From: Planomonospora sp. ID67723
GTDB taxonomy: Bacteria; Actinomycetota; Actinomycetes; Streptosporangiales; Streptosporangiaceae
DNA: 64,000 nucleotides
Reading direction: 5' to 3'
NCBI RefSeq assembly: GCF_015711605.1
Contig: NZ_JABTEZ010000005.1
Span: forward strand, 558,001-622,000
Of this stretch, positions 15,590 to 24,179 are shown one piece after another. The position numbers were made by a program, and so were the translations under genes. Within the stretch, counting starts at the first letter, position 1. Every line of letters starts with the position of its first letter. The notes beneath the pieces were generated by a model. That model worked only from the letters and a program-made list of their open reading frames with translations. It searched no databases and had not been told where the DNA came from.

Positions 15590-16519
15590 ATCGCGCGCAG
15601 GACCGCGGCGGGGGCGGTGCTCCTCTTCGTGATCTCCTTCCTCTCCTACACGCTCCTGTCGATCCCCGACATCGACGTGGGCCGGCAGCTCCTCGGGCAG
15701 GGGGCGAGCCAGGACCTCGTCGACGCCAGGAACGCCGCCCTCGGGCTGGACCGCCCCACCGCCGTGCAGTATCTGGACTGGCTGACCCACTCCCTCCGGG
15801 GTGACTTCGGAACCTCCTGGTTCAGCGGCGAGGACGTGACGCGGGCGATCGTGAACCGGCTGCCCGTCACGGTCAGCCTGATGATCGGCGTCACCCTGGT
15901 CACGGCCGTGCTCGCGTTCCTGCTCGGGGTGTGGGCCGGAGTCCGCCGCGGCGCGGTCGACCGGTTCGTGCAGGTCTTCGCCGTTGTGGGCTACGCCCTG
16001 CCCGGCTTCCTGGTGACCCTGGTCATCGTCCTGGTCTTCGCCGTGCACCTGCGCTGGTTCCCGGCCATCGGCTACGTGGGCCTCACCGAGTCCTTCACCG
16101 GATGGCTGTCCACCGTGACGCTGCCCATCGCCTCCCTGGCCGTCGGCTCCGTCGCCGGCGTCGCGCAGCAGGTCCGGGGGTCGGTGATCGACGTCATGCG
16201 CCAGGACTACGTGCGCACCCTGCGCGCGCGGGGGCTGCCGCCGTGGCGGATCGTCTTCCGGCACGTCGTCCGGAACGCCTCGGCGCCCGCCCTCGCGGTG
16301 CTCGGCATGCAGTTCGTCGGCATGCTCGGCGGGGCCGTACTGGTGGAGCAGATCTTCGGGCTCCCCGGCATCGGGAGCATGACCGTCAACTACACCACCC
16401 GCGGCGACATCCCCGTCATCATGGCGCTGGTCGTGTTCTCCGTGACCGGCGTGATCGTGATCAACCTCGTCGTCGACATCCTGATCGGCTGGCTGAACCC
16501 GAAAGCAAGGATCACATGA
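15578..16519 (+). CDS. Dipeptide/oligopeptide-type ABC permease (DppB type)
   Basis: A 313-residue permease starting Met-Leu-Ser-Phe-Ile-Ala-Arg-Arg. Helix 1 (Ala-Gly-Ala-Val-Leu-Leu-Phe-Val-Ile-Ser-Phe), the periplasmic Leu-Gly-Leu-Asp-Arg-Pro-Thr-Ala-Val-Gln-Tyr and Arg-Gly-Asp-Phe-Gly-Thr-Ser, and the loop Asp-Tyr-Val-Arg-Thr-Leu-Arg-Ala-Arg-Gly-Leu are DppB signatures. There is no clear ribosome site before the ATG; the repeated start segment just upstream may matter for initiation. Its stop overlaps a 24-codon frame that runs to the next gene. Confidence 0.92.
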   Translation: MLSFIARRTAAGAVLLFVISFLSYTLLSIPDIDVGRQLLGQGASQDLVDARNAALGLDRPTAVQYLDWLTHSLRGDFGTSWFSGEDVTRAIVNRLPVTVSLMIGVTLVTAVLAFLLGVWAGVRRGAVDRFVQVFAVVGYALPGFLVTLVIVLVFAVHLRWFPAIGYVGLTESFTGWLSTVTLPIASLAVGSVAGVAQQVRGSVIDVMRQDYVRTLRARGLPPWRIVFRHVVRNASAPALAVLGMQFVGMLGGAVLVEQIFGLPGIGSMTVNYTTRGDIPVIMALVVFSVTGVIVINLVVDILIGWLNPKARIT

Positions 16520-16590
16520 GCGAGCGAGTCAACGGGCGCGGTGCGTCCGCGAATGCGGACCCCGAGCCGCCGGGCGGGGAGATCGTATGA
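16516..16590 (+). CDS. Possible 24-residue bridging ORF
   Basis: The ATG overlaps the stop of the DppB-type gene (ATGA at 16516-16519) and the stop overlaps the ATG of the next gene (ATGA at 16587-16590). The peptide starts Met-Ser-Glu-Arg-Val-Asn-Gly and is polar. The downstream protein also starts Met-Ser-Glu-Ser, so this could be a duplicated start or a device that keeps ribosomes moving across the gap. No homology is recognised. Confidence 0.4.
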   Translation: MSERVNGRGASANADPEPPGGEIV

Positions 16591-18383
16591 GCGAGAGCGC
16601 ACCGGCCGGAGCACCGGCCCCGCCTCCGGCCCCGCCTCCGGCCGCGCTCGGGCCCGCGCGGCGGACCGGCGCCGTACGGCTGCTGCTGAGGCACCCACTG
16701 GGGCTGGCCTCCGGGGCCGTCCTGGCCGCCGTCGTCCTGGCGGTGCTGCTCGCCCCCGTGCTCAGCCCGGCGGAGCCGGGCGTCTCCAGCCTGCGCGACG
16801 CGTTCGGCGGCCCGGCCGCCGGCCACCCGCTCGGCTTCGACTCGGCCGGCCGGGACATCGTGGCCCGCCTGCTGCACGGCGGGCGGAACACGCTGGGCGG
16901 CGCGGTGATCGCCCTGGTGGTCGCGCTGGCCCTGGGCGTGCCGAGCGGCCTGCTGGCGGGATACTACGGGGGCTGGTTCGACTCCGCGGCGAGCTGGGCC
17001 GTCAACCTGGTCATGGCCCTGCCGGCCATGGTCGTGCTGCTGGCCTCGCGCGCCATCCTCGGTCCCACCGTGTGGGTCCTCATGGTGGTGCTCGGGTTCC
17101 TCGTGGCGCCCGCCTTCTTCCGGCTGGTACGCGGCATCGTCGCGAGCGTCCGCAACGAGCTCTACGTCGACGCCGCCAAGGTGTCGGGGCTGCGCGACCG
17201 GCGGATCGTGGCGCGCCACGTGCTCATCGTGGTGCGCGCCCCCATCATCATCCAGGTGGCGCTCGTCTCCGGGATCGCCATCGGCCTGCAGGCGGGCCTG
17301 GAGTTCCTCGGCATCGGCAGCGGGGACACGCCGACGTGGGGGGCGATGCTCAACGAGGCGTTCAAGAACATCCAGCGCGCGCCGCTGCTGATGCTCTGGC
17401 CCGGCCTCGCCCTGGGCCTGACCAGCGGCGCGCTGGTGCTGCTCGCCGCCGCCCTGCGCGACGTGCTGGAGGACCGGGGCGCGGCGCCCGCCGCCCGGCG
17501 CCGCCGTACCGGCCCCACCACCATCACCGCCCCGCGGAGCGCGGGCGCGTGCGCCGGGCTGCTGTCGGTGCGCGACCTGGCCGTCTCCTACGCGCTGCCC
17601 GGCGGCGGCGAGCGGGAGGTGGTCCACGGCGTGGACCTCGACGTGCGGGCGGGGGAGATCGTCGGCCTGGTCGGCGAGTCCGGATCGGGCAAGACCCAGA
17701 CCGCCTTCTCGATCCTCGGCATCCTCCCCGAGGGCGGCCGCGTCTGCCGCGGGAGCGTCACCGTCGAGGGCGAGGAGATCGTCGGCATGCCCGAGCGCAG
17801 GCACCGCGAGCTGCGCGGGAACGTCGTCGCCTACGTCCCCCAGGAGCCGATGAGCAACCTCGACCCGGCGTTCACGATCGGCAGCCAGCTCGTCGAGCCG
17901 ATGCGCTGCAAGCTCCGGATCTCGAAGGCGGAGGCCACCCGGCGCGCGCTGGAGCTGCTGCGCCTGGTCGAGATCGCGGACCCGAGGCGGACCTTCGCCT
18001 CCTACCCCCACGAGATCTCCGGCGGCATGGCGCAGCGCGTCCTGATCGCGGGCGCCATGTCGTGCGACCCCAGGCTCCTGATCGCGGACGAGCCCACCAC
18101 GGCGCTCGACGTCAGGGTCCAGGCCGAGGTGCTCGGCCTGCTCCGAAGGCTGCAGCGGGAACGCGACCTCGGCGTCCTGCTCGTCACCCACAACCTCGGC
18201 GTGGTCGCGGACCTGTGCGACCGCGTGGCCGTGATGAAACAGGGGCGCATCGTCGAGACCGGGACGGCGGAGCAGGTCCTGCACGCCCCGCAGGATCCCT
18301 ACACCCGGAAACTGCTCGGCGCCGTGCTGGACCACGTCCCGGCGCGCAGGCCCTGGCAGCCGTCGAACGCGGAGGTCTCGTGA
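16587..18383 (+). CDS. Fused ABC permease-ATPase (DppC-DppD fusion)
   Basis: A 598-residue natural fusion. Residues about 25-295 form a DppC-type permease (Leu-Gly-Phe-Asp-Ser-Ala-Gly-Arg-Asp-Ile near 82-91, and the coupling loop Tyr-Val-Asp-Ala-Ala-Lys-Val-Ser-Gly-Leu near 193-202). A short basic linker leads to a DppD-type ATPase: Walker A Gly-Glu-Ser-Gly-Ser-Gly-Lys-Thr at 363-370, signature Ile-Ser-Gly-Gly-Met near 477-481, Walker B Leu-Leu-Ile-Ala-Asp-Glu-Pro near 497-503, and the oligopeptide ATPase C-terminal Pro-Tyr-Thr-Arg-Lys-Leu-Leu. Usual systems encode these as separate proteins. It ends one base into the next ATG. Confidence 0.93.
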   Translation: MSESAPAGAPAPPPAPPPAALGPARRTGAVRLLLRHPLGLASGAVLAAVVLAVLLAPVLSPAEPGVSSLRDAFGGPAAGHPLGFDSAGRDIVARLLHGGRNTLGGAVIALVVALALGVPSGLLAGYYGGWFDSAASWAVNLVMALPAMVVLLASRAILGPTVWVLMVVLGFLVAPAFFRLVRGIVASVRNELYVDAAKVSGLRDRRIVARHVLIVVRAPIIIQVALVSGIAIGLQAGLEFLGIGSGDTPTWGAMLNEAFKNIQRAPLLMLWPGLALGLTSGALVLLAAALRDVLEDRGAAPAARRRRTGPTTITAPRSAGACAGLLSVRDLAVSYALPGGGEREVVHGVDLDVRAGEIVGLVGESGSGKTQTAFSILGILPEGGRVCRGSVTVEGEEIVGMPERRHRELRGNVVAYVPQEPMSNLDPAFTIGSQLVEPMRCKLRISKAEATRRALELLRLVEIADPRRTFASYPHEISGGMAQRVLIAGAMSCDPRLLIADEPTTALDVRVQAEVLGLLRRLQRERDLGVLLVTHNLGVVADLCDRVAVMKQGRIVETGTAEQVLHAPQDPYTRKLLGAVLDHVPARRPWQPSNAEVS

Positions 18384-19246
18384 TGTCCGCAAGCGCGCCC
18401 GGCAGCGCGACCGTCGATGCCCTGCTGAGGGTCGAGGACCTGCGGGTCTCCTTCCCCGGGAAGGGGTGGCGCGCCCCCCGGGTGGAGGTCCTGAAGGGCG
18501 TGTCGCTGGATGTCCGCCCCGGCGAGACCCTGGGGCTGGTGGGGGAGTCGGGGTCGGGCAAGACCACGATCGGGCGGGCGATCCTGGGCCTCGTCCCGGT
18601 CCGGTCCGGGGCGATCACGTTCGCAGGGGAGCGCATCGACCGTGTCCCGGCCCGGCGCCGGCGCGAGCTGAGCCGCGACATCCAGGTCATCTTCCAGGAC
18701 CCGTACACCTCGCTGAACCCCTCGCTGACCGTGGGGGACACGCTCTCGGAGCCGCTGCTCGCGCAGGGGTACGGCGCCCGCGAGGCCCGCGAGCGGGTCG
18801 GCGGGCTCCTCGACCGGGTGGAACTGCCCGCCGACGCCGCCCACCGGCTGCCCCGCGAGTTCTCCGGCGGTCAGCGCCAGCGGGTGGCGATCGCCCGCGC
18901 CCTGGCGATCGGCCCCCGGCTGATCGTGTGCGACGAACCGGTCTCGGCCCTCGACCTGACCACCCAGAAGACGGTGCTCGACCTGCTGGTGGAGATCCAG
19001 GAACGGACGGGGGTCGCCTACCTGTTCGTCTCCCACGACCTGTCGGTGGTCCGGTTCATGAGCCACCGGGTGGCGGTCATCCACCGGGGTGAGATCGTGG
19101 AGACGGGCGAGGCGGCCGAGGTGACGGCCGAGCCGCGGCACCCCTACACCCGGGGGCTGCTGCTCTCGGCCCCGGTCGCCGACGTCGCCGCGCAGCGGGC
19201 GCGCCGTGAGGCGTTCGAGCGGGAGTACGGCGCCGCCGCCACCTGA
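18383..19246 (+). CDS. Oligopeptide-type ABC ATPase (DppF type)
   Basis: A 287-residue ATPase starting at ATG 18383, with GGAGG seven bases upstream and the TGATG overlap with the fusion gene. Walker A is Gly-Glu-Ser-Gly-Ser-Gly-Lys-Thr, the signature is Phe-Ser-Gly-Gly-Gln-Arg-Gln-Arg, and Walker B is Leu-Ile-Val-Cys-Asp-Glu-Pro. The Pro-Tyr-Thr-Arg-Gly-Leu-Leu tail is family-typical. It pairs with the ATPase half of the fusion protein to drive the importer of the TetR regulon. Confidence 0.93.
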   Translation: MSASAPGSATVDALLRVEDLRVSFPGKGWRAPRVEVLKGVSLDVRPGETLGLVGESGSGKTTIGRAILGLVPVRSGAITFAGERIDRVPARRRRELSRDIQVIFQDPYTSLNPSLTVGDTLSEPLLAQGYGAREARERVGGLLDRVELPADAAHRLPREFSGGQRQRVAIARALAIGPRLIVCDEPVSALDLTTQKTVLDLLVEIQERTGVAYLFVSHDLSVVRFMSHRVAVIHRGEIVETGEAAEVTAEPRHPYTRGLLLSAPVADVAAQRARREAFEREYGAAAT

Positions 19247-19273
19247 TCCCCAGGGCATCTCCCCGCGATCCCC

Positions 19274-19302
19274 GCCCCGGCGGACGCCGCGTCCGCCGGG
19301 GC
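19274..19302. terminator. Terminator between the importer operon and GH20
   Basis: Perfect 12-bp arms (19274-19285 and 19291-19302) with a 5-base loop lie between two convergent stop codons. Confidence 0.8.
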
Positions 19303-19349
19303 CCTGCCCTTCCCCGCGACCGGCGCGCCCGGGCGGGTCCGGGGCCGCC

Positions 19350-21014
19350 TCATCCGTCTGCGGCCTCCGGGGCGGCGGCGCCGAACACGTCCGCCGAACG
19401 GTAGTAGCCTCCCCATCCGAGGCGTTCCCACCACCGCGCGTGCGCGGCCACCCGGCCGCGGTGGTCCGGCCAGCCGGTGGCCTGCGGGGTCCACGTCTTC
19501 TCGGCGATCCCCGCCAGCCGGGGGAGCAGGAGGAAGGCGAGGTCGTCGAAGTCCGTGACGGTCTCGCACCAGATCGCGGCCTCCACCCCGGCGAGCCGGG
19601 CTCCCGCGGGGATCTCGGCCAGCGTCTCCGGCCGCCAGCCGAACAGCTCGCGGCTGGTGCGCGGCTCGTAGTCGGCGAAGCCGACCCGCGTGCGCCGGGC
19701 CGTCTGCTCGGCCAGCAGCGAGTCCTCGGCGTACCGGCGGTCGAGGTACAGCACGCTGCTGGGTGAGGCGAGCACGCAGGCGCCCGCGGCGACGGCCTCC
19801 GGCACGTCCTGTGGGGCTCCCTCGAACGAGCGCGCCACGAGGTCGATGAGCGGGTGGTACTCGGCCGGGGCGAGGGCGCGGGCGGCCTCGGCGTCGAAGA
19901 CGTGATCGGAGCCGATCCAGCACTGCGCCAGGTCCGCGGGCGTGAGCGCGCCGGAGCGGGCAGCCTCCTGCCAGGCCACGGCGCGCTTGCCGGTGGCCCG
20001 CACGAGCTCCAGCGCCCGCGCCGTGAACGCGGCGTACAGCTCGTGCGGCATGCCGAGGGCCTCGTCGCCGCCGACGTGCAGGAACGGCCCCGGAGTGAGC
20101 CGGGCCAGCTCGCGCAGCACGTCCGCCACGAAGCCGTCCGTCGCCTCGGCCCTCGGGTCGAGGAAGGGCAGGAGCGGGTGCGGCGGCTCGTCCTCGCCGC
20201 CCAGCTCCGGGTACGCGCGGACGGCGGCGAGCGCGTGGCCGGGCATGTCGACCTCGGGGACGACGGTGACGAAGCGCGCCGCCGCGTACGCGACGATCTC
20301 CCGGTAGTCGTCGCGGCCGTAGGACTGCGGGCCGTCGCCGTTGCGGGAGCCGTCGCCGCCGGGCCAGTTCGCGGGGTCGGTGAGCTCCGGCCGGCCGGTG
20401 ATCTCCAGGCGCCAGGCCTGGCTGTCGGTGAGGTGCAGGTGCAGCACGTTGAACCGGTACAGGGCGAGCAGGTCGACGACCTTCTTGACCTGCTCGACCG
20501 GGAAGAACCGCCGCACCACGTCGAGGGAGAGGCCGCGCCAGCGCAGGGCGGGGCCGTCGAGGACGCGCACCCCGGGAGCGGTGAGGCCGTCCCCGGCATC
20601 ATCCCCGGTGAGCAGCTGGGCGAAGGCGACCGCGCCGCGGAACAGGCCCTCCGCCGAGGACGCCGTCACCGTGGCCCCGCCCGCGGTCACCGCGAGCTCG
20701 TGGCATTCACGGGAGCCGGCGGATCCGGTCTCCCGGTCCAGCGGGTCGATCCCCTGTGCCGGGACGAGCTCCGCGGCGCCCGGCACCTCGGGGACGAGCA
20801 CGAGGCGGAGCTCGGCCTCGCCCCCCACCTGGACGGACGGCTCCACGCCGTGCATACGGCCGAGGAGGTCGGCGACGACCTCGCCGAGATCGGACAGCCC
20901 GGTGGAGGGCACCGCGATGCGCGGCCGCCTGCCCATCCGGAGTTCGCCCTCTCCCGCCGGAGCGAGCCGCTGGGGCAGGGGGACGAGGGGAACGGGCGGG
21001 ATGGATTCGGACAT
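19350..21014 (-). CDS. GH20 beta-N-acetylhexosaminidase
   Basis: A 554-residue family 20 enzyme. An N-terminal GH20b domain (about 5-145) is followed by the catalytic barrel with Phe-Asn-Val-Leu-His-Leu-His-Leu-Thr-Asp near 188-197, Val-Asp-Met-Pro-Gly-His-Ala near 255-261, and the catalytic pair Asp317-Glu318 in His-Val-Gly-Gly-Asp-Glu-Ala. The ATG at 21014 with GGGAG upstream is used, although the frame stays open further upstream through the operator region. There is no signal peptide, so it acts inside the cell on imported GlcNAc-type glycosides. The CTACCA operator lies 50 bp upstream. Confidence 0.93.
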   Translation of the reverse strand: MSESIPPVPLVPLPQRLAPAGEGELRMGRRPRIAVPSTGLSDLGEVVADLLGRMHGVEPSVQVGGEAELRLVLVPEVPGAAELVPAQGIDPLDRETGSAGSRECHELAVTAGGATVTASSAEGLFRGAVAFAQLLTGDDAGDGLTAPGVRVLDGPALRWRGLSLDVVRRFFPVEQVKKVVDLLALYRFNVLHLHLTDSQAWRLEITGRPELTDPANWPGGDGSRNGDGPQSYGRDDYREIVAYAAARFVTVVPEVDMPGHALAAVRAYPELGGEDEPPHPLLPFLDPRAEATDGFVADVLRELARLTPGPFLHVGGDEALGMPHELYAAFTARALELVRATGKRAVAWQEAARSGALTPADLAQCWIGSDHVFDAEAARALAPAEYHPLIDLVARSFEGAPQDVPEAVAAGACVLASPSSVLYLDRRYAEDSLLAEQTARRTRVGFADYEPRTSRELFGWRPETLAEIPAGARLAGVEAAIWCETVTDFDDLAFLLLPRLAGIAEKTWTPQATGWPDHRGRVAAHARWWERLGWGGYYRSADVFGAAAPEAADG

Positions 21015-21060
21015 GGCACTCCCGGCGCGATGAGATGCCCGTGCCGTACGGGCATCTCGT

Positions 21061-21083
21061 TTTTCTACCACATGGTAAGTAAT
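21061..21083. promoter_or_regulatory. TetR operator between GH20 and the flavin monooxygenase
   Basis: The core CTACCACATGGTAAG (21065-21079) matches the other two sites. It lies 50 bp upstream of GH20 and about 170 bp upstream of the divergent monooxygenase gene, so it certainly suits GH20 and might also affect the monooxygenase. Confidence 0.78.
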
Positions 21084-21255
21084 CTGCACTCTCCCGAGGA
21101 TTTGCGCCGGACCCGAGGTCGCGTGGTGTCCGGGTGGCGGCAGCACCATTGTGGGCGGCGTTACCGAATGACATTCTGATACTGCCGGGGCGGGCGCCGT
21201 CCGGCGGCCGTCCGTGCTGCGGCCCGTCCTCCGCCGACACCCCTTCGGAGCGCGC

Positions 21256-23076
21256 ATGACCGTCGCCGACCGCCCCACCAGGCCTGATGACACCCCCGTG
21301 GACAAGGAGGCCCTGCGCCGGAGATACCGCCAGGAGCGTGACAAGCGGCTCCGCCCGGACGGCAACGACCAGTACCTCCGGCTCACCGGCGGACTCGCGC
21401 GCTACCTCGACGACCCCTACACGCCGAAGACCCCGCGCGAGCCGAAGACCGACCACGTGACGGTCGCCTTCATCGGCGGCGGCTTCGCCGGCCTCGTCAC
21501 CGGCGCCCGTTTGAAGGAGGCCGGCGTCGGCGACGTCCGCATCATCGAGAAGGGCGGCGACTTCGGCGGTACCTGGTACTGGAACCGGTACCCGGGCGCG
21601 CAGTGCGACACGGCGTCGTTCGTCTACATGCCGCTCCTCGAGGAGACCGGCCACATGCCGACGGAGAAGTACGCGCACGGGCCCGAGATCCTCGAGCACT
21701 GCCGGCGCATCGGCAAGCACTTCGACCTGTACGGCGACGCGCTCTTCCACACCGAGGTCAAGGACCTCGAATGGGACGGCACGCGGTCGCGCTGGATCAT
21801 CCGTACGGATCGGGGCGACGAGTTCACCGCCCGGTTCGTCGCCATGGGCACCGGTCCGTTGCACGTGCCGAAGCTGCCGGGGATCCCGGGGATCGAATCG
21901 TTCAGGGGGCACTCGTTCCACACGAGCCGGTGGGACTACGGCTACACCGGCGGCGACCCCTCGGGAGCGCCGATGGACCGGCTCGCCGGAAAGCGGGTCG
22001 CCGTCATCGGGACGGGGGCGACCGCCGTGCAGTGCGTGCCCCATCTGGCGCGGGCGTGCGGGGAGCTGTACGTGTTCCAGCGCACCCCCTCGTCGGTCGA
22101 CGTCCGCGACAACCGGCCGACCGACCCCGAGTGGTTCGCCCGGATCGCGACCCCGGGCTGGCAGCGGCGCTGGCTGGAGAACTTCACGGCCAACCAGACG
22201 GGCGGCACGGCCGCGGAGGACCTGGTGATGGACGGCTGGACCGACATCGCCCGGCGGGTGCGCGCCAGGATCACGGCGCTCCCGCCCGGGGACCTCACCC
22301 CGGAGAAGATGCTGGAGGCCTACGAGGACTCCGACTTCGAGAAGATGGAGGAGATCCGCGCGCGCGTCGACGCGATCGTCGAGGACCCCGAGACCGCCCG
22401 GAAGCTGAAAGCCTGGTACGGCCAGCTCTGCAAGCGGCCGTGCTTCCACGACGAGTACCTGCAGGCGTACAACCTCCCCGGAACGCACCTCGTCGACACC
22501 GACGGAAAGGGCGTGGAAAGGATCACTGAGGCCGGGGTCGTCGCCGCCGGCAGGGAGTACGAGGTCGACTGCGTCATCTACGCCTCCGGCTTCGAGGTCG
22601 GCACCGACCACACGCGGCGGGCGGGCTACGACATGACCGGCCGCGACGGCGTCAGGCTCTCCGAGCGCTGGGCCGAGGGCATGCGCACCCTGCACGGCAT
22701 CCACGTGCACGGTTTCCCGAACGCCTTCTTCGTGCAGCCGGCGCAGGGCGCGAACCTCATCTCCAACATCCCGCACAACCTCACGGAGGCGGGCAGGGCG
22801 ATCGCCCTGATCGTCGAACACGCCCTGGCAGGCGGGTTCGACGAGGTCGAGGTCACCCGGGAGGCCGAGGACGCGTGGATCGAGCTCCTGCTCTCGGGAC
22901 CGGGAACGCTGCTGGGGTCACCGGACTGCACGCCGGGTTACTACAACAACGAGGGTCGGGACCCGGGACTCCGGGGGCGGCTCAACGTCGGCTACCCGCG
23001 GGGGGCGATGGCCTACTTCGCCTACCTCGACCGGTGGAGCGCCTCCGGCGCGTTCGAGGGTCTCGAGTTCCGCTGA
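21256..23076 (+). CDS. Flavin-containing (Baeyer-Villiger type) monooxygenase
   Basis: A 606-residue FAD/NADPH monooxygenase. The FAD fingerprint is Phe-Ile-Gly-Gly-Gly-Phe-Ala-Gly near residues 75-82, then Gly-Gly-Thr-Trp-Tyr-Trp-Asn-Arg-Tyr-Pro-Gly-Ala. The Baeyer-Villiger fingerprint Phe-Arg-Gly-His-Ser-Phe-His-Thr-Ser-Arg-Trp-Asp and the NADPH site Ile-Gly-Thr-Gly-Ala-Thr-Ala follow. Relatives of this length oxidise large ketones such as cyclic or steroid ketones. The ATG at 21256 has GGAG five bases upstream. Its position beside a glycosidase regulon suggests that it may oxidise an aglycone (inference). Confidence 0.9.
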   Translation: MTVADRPTRPDDTPVDKEALRRRYRQERDKRLRPDGNDQYLRLTGGLARYLDDPYTPKTPREPKTDHVTVAFIGGGFAGLVTGARLKEAGVGDVRIIEKGGDFGGTWYWNRYPGAQCDTASFVYMPLLEETGHMPTEKYAHGPEILEHCRRIGKHFDLYGDALFHTEVKDLEWDGTRSRWIIRTDRGDEFTARFVAMGTGPLHVPKLPGIPGIESFRGHSFHTSRWDYGYTGGDPSGAPMDRLAGKRVAVIGTGATAVQCVPHLARACGELYVFQRTPSSVDVRDNRPTDPEWFARIATPGWQRRWLENFTANQTGGTAAEDLVMDGWTDIARRVRARITALPPGDLTPEKMLEAYEDSDFEKMEEIRARVDAIVEDPETARKLKAWYGQLCKRPCFHDEYLQAYNLPGTHLVDTDGKGVERITEAGVVAAGREYEVDCVIYASGFEVGTDHTRRAGYDMTGRDGVRLSERWAEGMRTLHGIHVHGFPNAFFVQPAQGANLISNIPHNLTEAGRAIALIVEHALAGGFDEVEVTREAEDAWIELLLSGPGTLLGSPDCTPGYYNNEGRDPGLRGRLNVGYPRGAMAYFAYLDRWSASGAFEGLEFR

Positions 23077-23201
23077 CGCGAGGCGGAGGAGATCCCGAAG
23101 GAGACGGGGCGGAGACGCTCGCCGTCCACTCCTCCGGACGGGACTGGGAGAATGGTGACAGCGCGGTGAGACCGCGCGATGGGGGAACCGGAGACCCGAT
23201 C

Positions 23202-23576
23202 ATGAGCGACCTTCCCGACGGCCGGACCGGACACCCGGGGAACTCCGGGCGCGAAACCGGCCCGCGACGCGATCCCGGCCCGCGGGCGGCACGCGACCTC
23301 GCCGCGCTGACGAGGGAGAAGCAACTGGCCGTCATCGGCCTGATCAGCGCGTACATCCAGTCCCCGGACCTGGGGGAGGACACGGTCGCCGACATGGTCG
23401 GCGGGTTCCTGCCCAGCGTGGACGACCGGTCGGACAGCGGGGCCGCGGCGGTGCAGAACGCGTACCTGGGTGTGATCGCCCACCTGCTCGGAGAACTGGC
23501 GCACGAGCGCGGGGAACCGGCCGAGCGGGTGTGGCAGCGAGCCGCGGTGGAACTGGTGAGCGGGCACGGCGGCTGA
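23202..23576 (+). CDS. Hypothetical protein, 124 residues
   Basis: I do not recognise a family. Residues 1-32 are polar, Gly/Arg/Pro-rich and probably disordered. From residue 33 a helical region appears with Arg-Glu-Lys-Gln-Leu-Ala-Val-Ile-Gly-Leu-Ile-Ser and Tyr-Leu-Gly-Val-Ile-Ala-His-Leu-Leu-Gly-Glu-Leu. There are no cysteines, signal peptide or membrane segments. The ATG at 23202 is preceded by GGAG. It could be a small regulatory partner of the response regulator 157 bp downstream, but nothing in the sequence proves that. Confidence 0.55.
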   Translation: MSDLPDGRTGHPGNSGRETGPRRDPGPRAARDLAALTREKQLAVIGLISAYIQSPDLGEDTVADMVGGFLPSVDDRSDSGAAAVQNAYLGVIAHLLGELAHERGEPAERVWQRAAVELVSGHGG

Positions 23577-23733
23577 ACGGCGGCTGAACGGCGGCACGAG
23601 CGTCTCCACCGTGCGGGACGCGGCCGGTCCGCTCCGGGATCTGCGGTGGTGTGGCCCGGGTGGGAGGGGTAGATGTCTCTGGCGGACTCGGTTTCCGGGG
23701 CCGGGGGCCGGAGAGGGGGAGCGGTGTAGGCGT

Positions 23734-24114
23734 ATGTCGAACATCCTGGTCGTCGAGGACGACGCCGACATCCGTGACCTGGTCGTCTTCCAGCTGGGCC
23801 AGGACGGCCACCAGGTGTGCGCGGTCGCCGACGGACCGGCGGCGCTGGACGCCGTGCAGCAGCGGTGCCCGGACCTGATCGTGCTGGACTGGATGCTGCC
23901 GAGGCTGTCCGGGCTGCAGGTGTGCCGCCTGGTACGGGCCATGCCTTCGGCGGAGAAGGTCAAGATTCTGATGCTGACCGTGCGGGTCACGGACACCGAC
24001 GTGGTCGAATCCCTGGCCGCCGGGGTGGACGAGTTCATGGCCAAGCCCTTCGACCTCCACGACCTTCGGGTGCGCATCAGGACCCTGCTGGCGGGGGCCG
24101 ACGGCGGGTGCTGA
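23734..24114 (+). CDS. Single-domain response regulator
   Basis: A 126-residue REC-only protein. Asp9-Asp10 bind metal, Asp52 is the phospho-acceptor (Val-Leu-Asp-Trp-Met-Leu-Pro), Thr82 and Lys104 complete the active site. No output domain follows. Such proteins act as phosphate shuttles or by protein contact. It is convergent with the MASE1 histidine kinase, 65 bp away, which is the obvious candidate partner. Confidence 0.93.
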   Translation: MSNILVVEDDADIRDLVVFQLGQDGHQVCAVADGPAALDAVQQRCPDLIVLDWMLPRLSGLQVCRLVRAMPSAEKVKILMLTVRVTDTDVVESLAAGVDEFMAKPFDLHDLRVRIRTLLAGADGGC

Positions 24115-24179
24115 GGGTCCGCGACCCGAGCACGTGGAATCCAGGTGGATCCGGCGGGAGACGCGAACGACCCGGCCGT

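Noticed and set aside
21015-21386. N-terminal extension of the GH20 enzyme
   Set aside because: It would cover the TetR operator and the start of the divergent monooxygenase, and has no signal-peptide or domain character.
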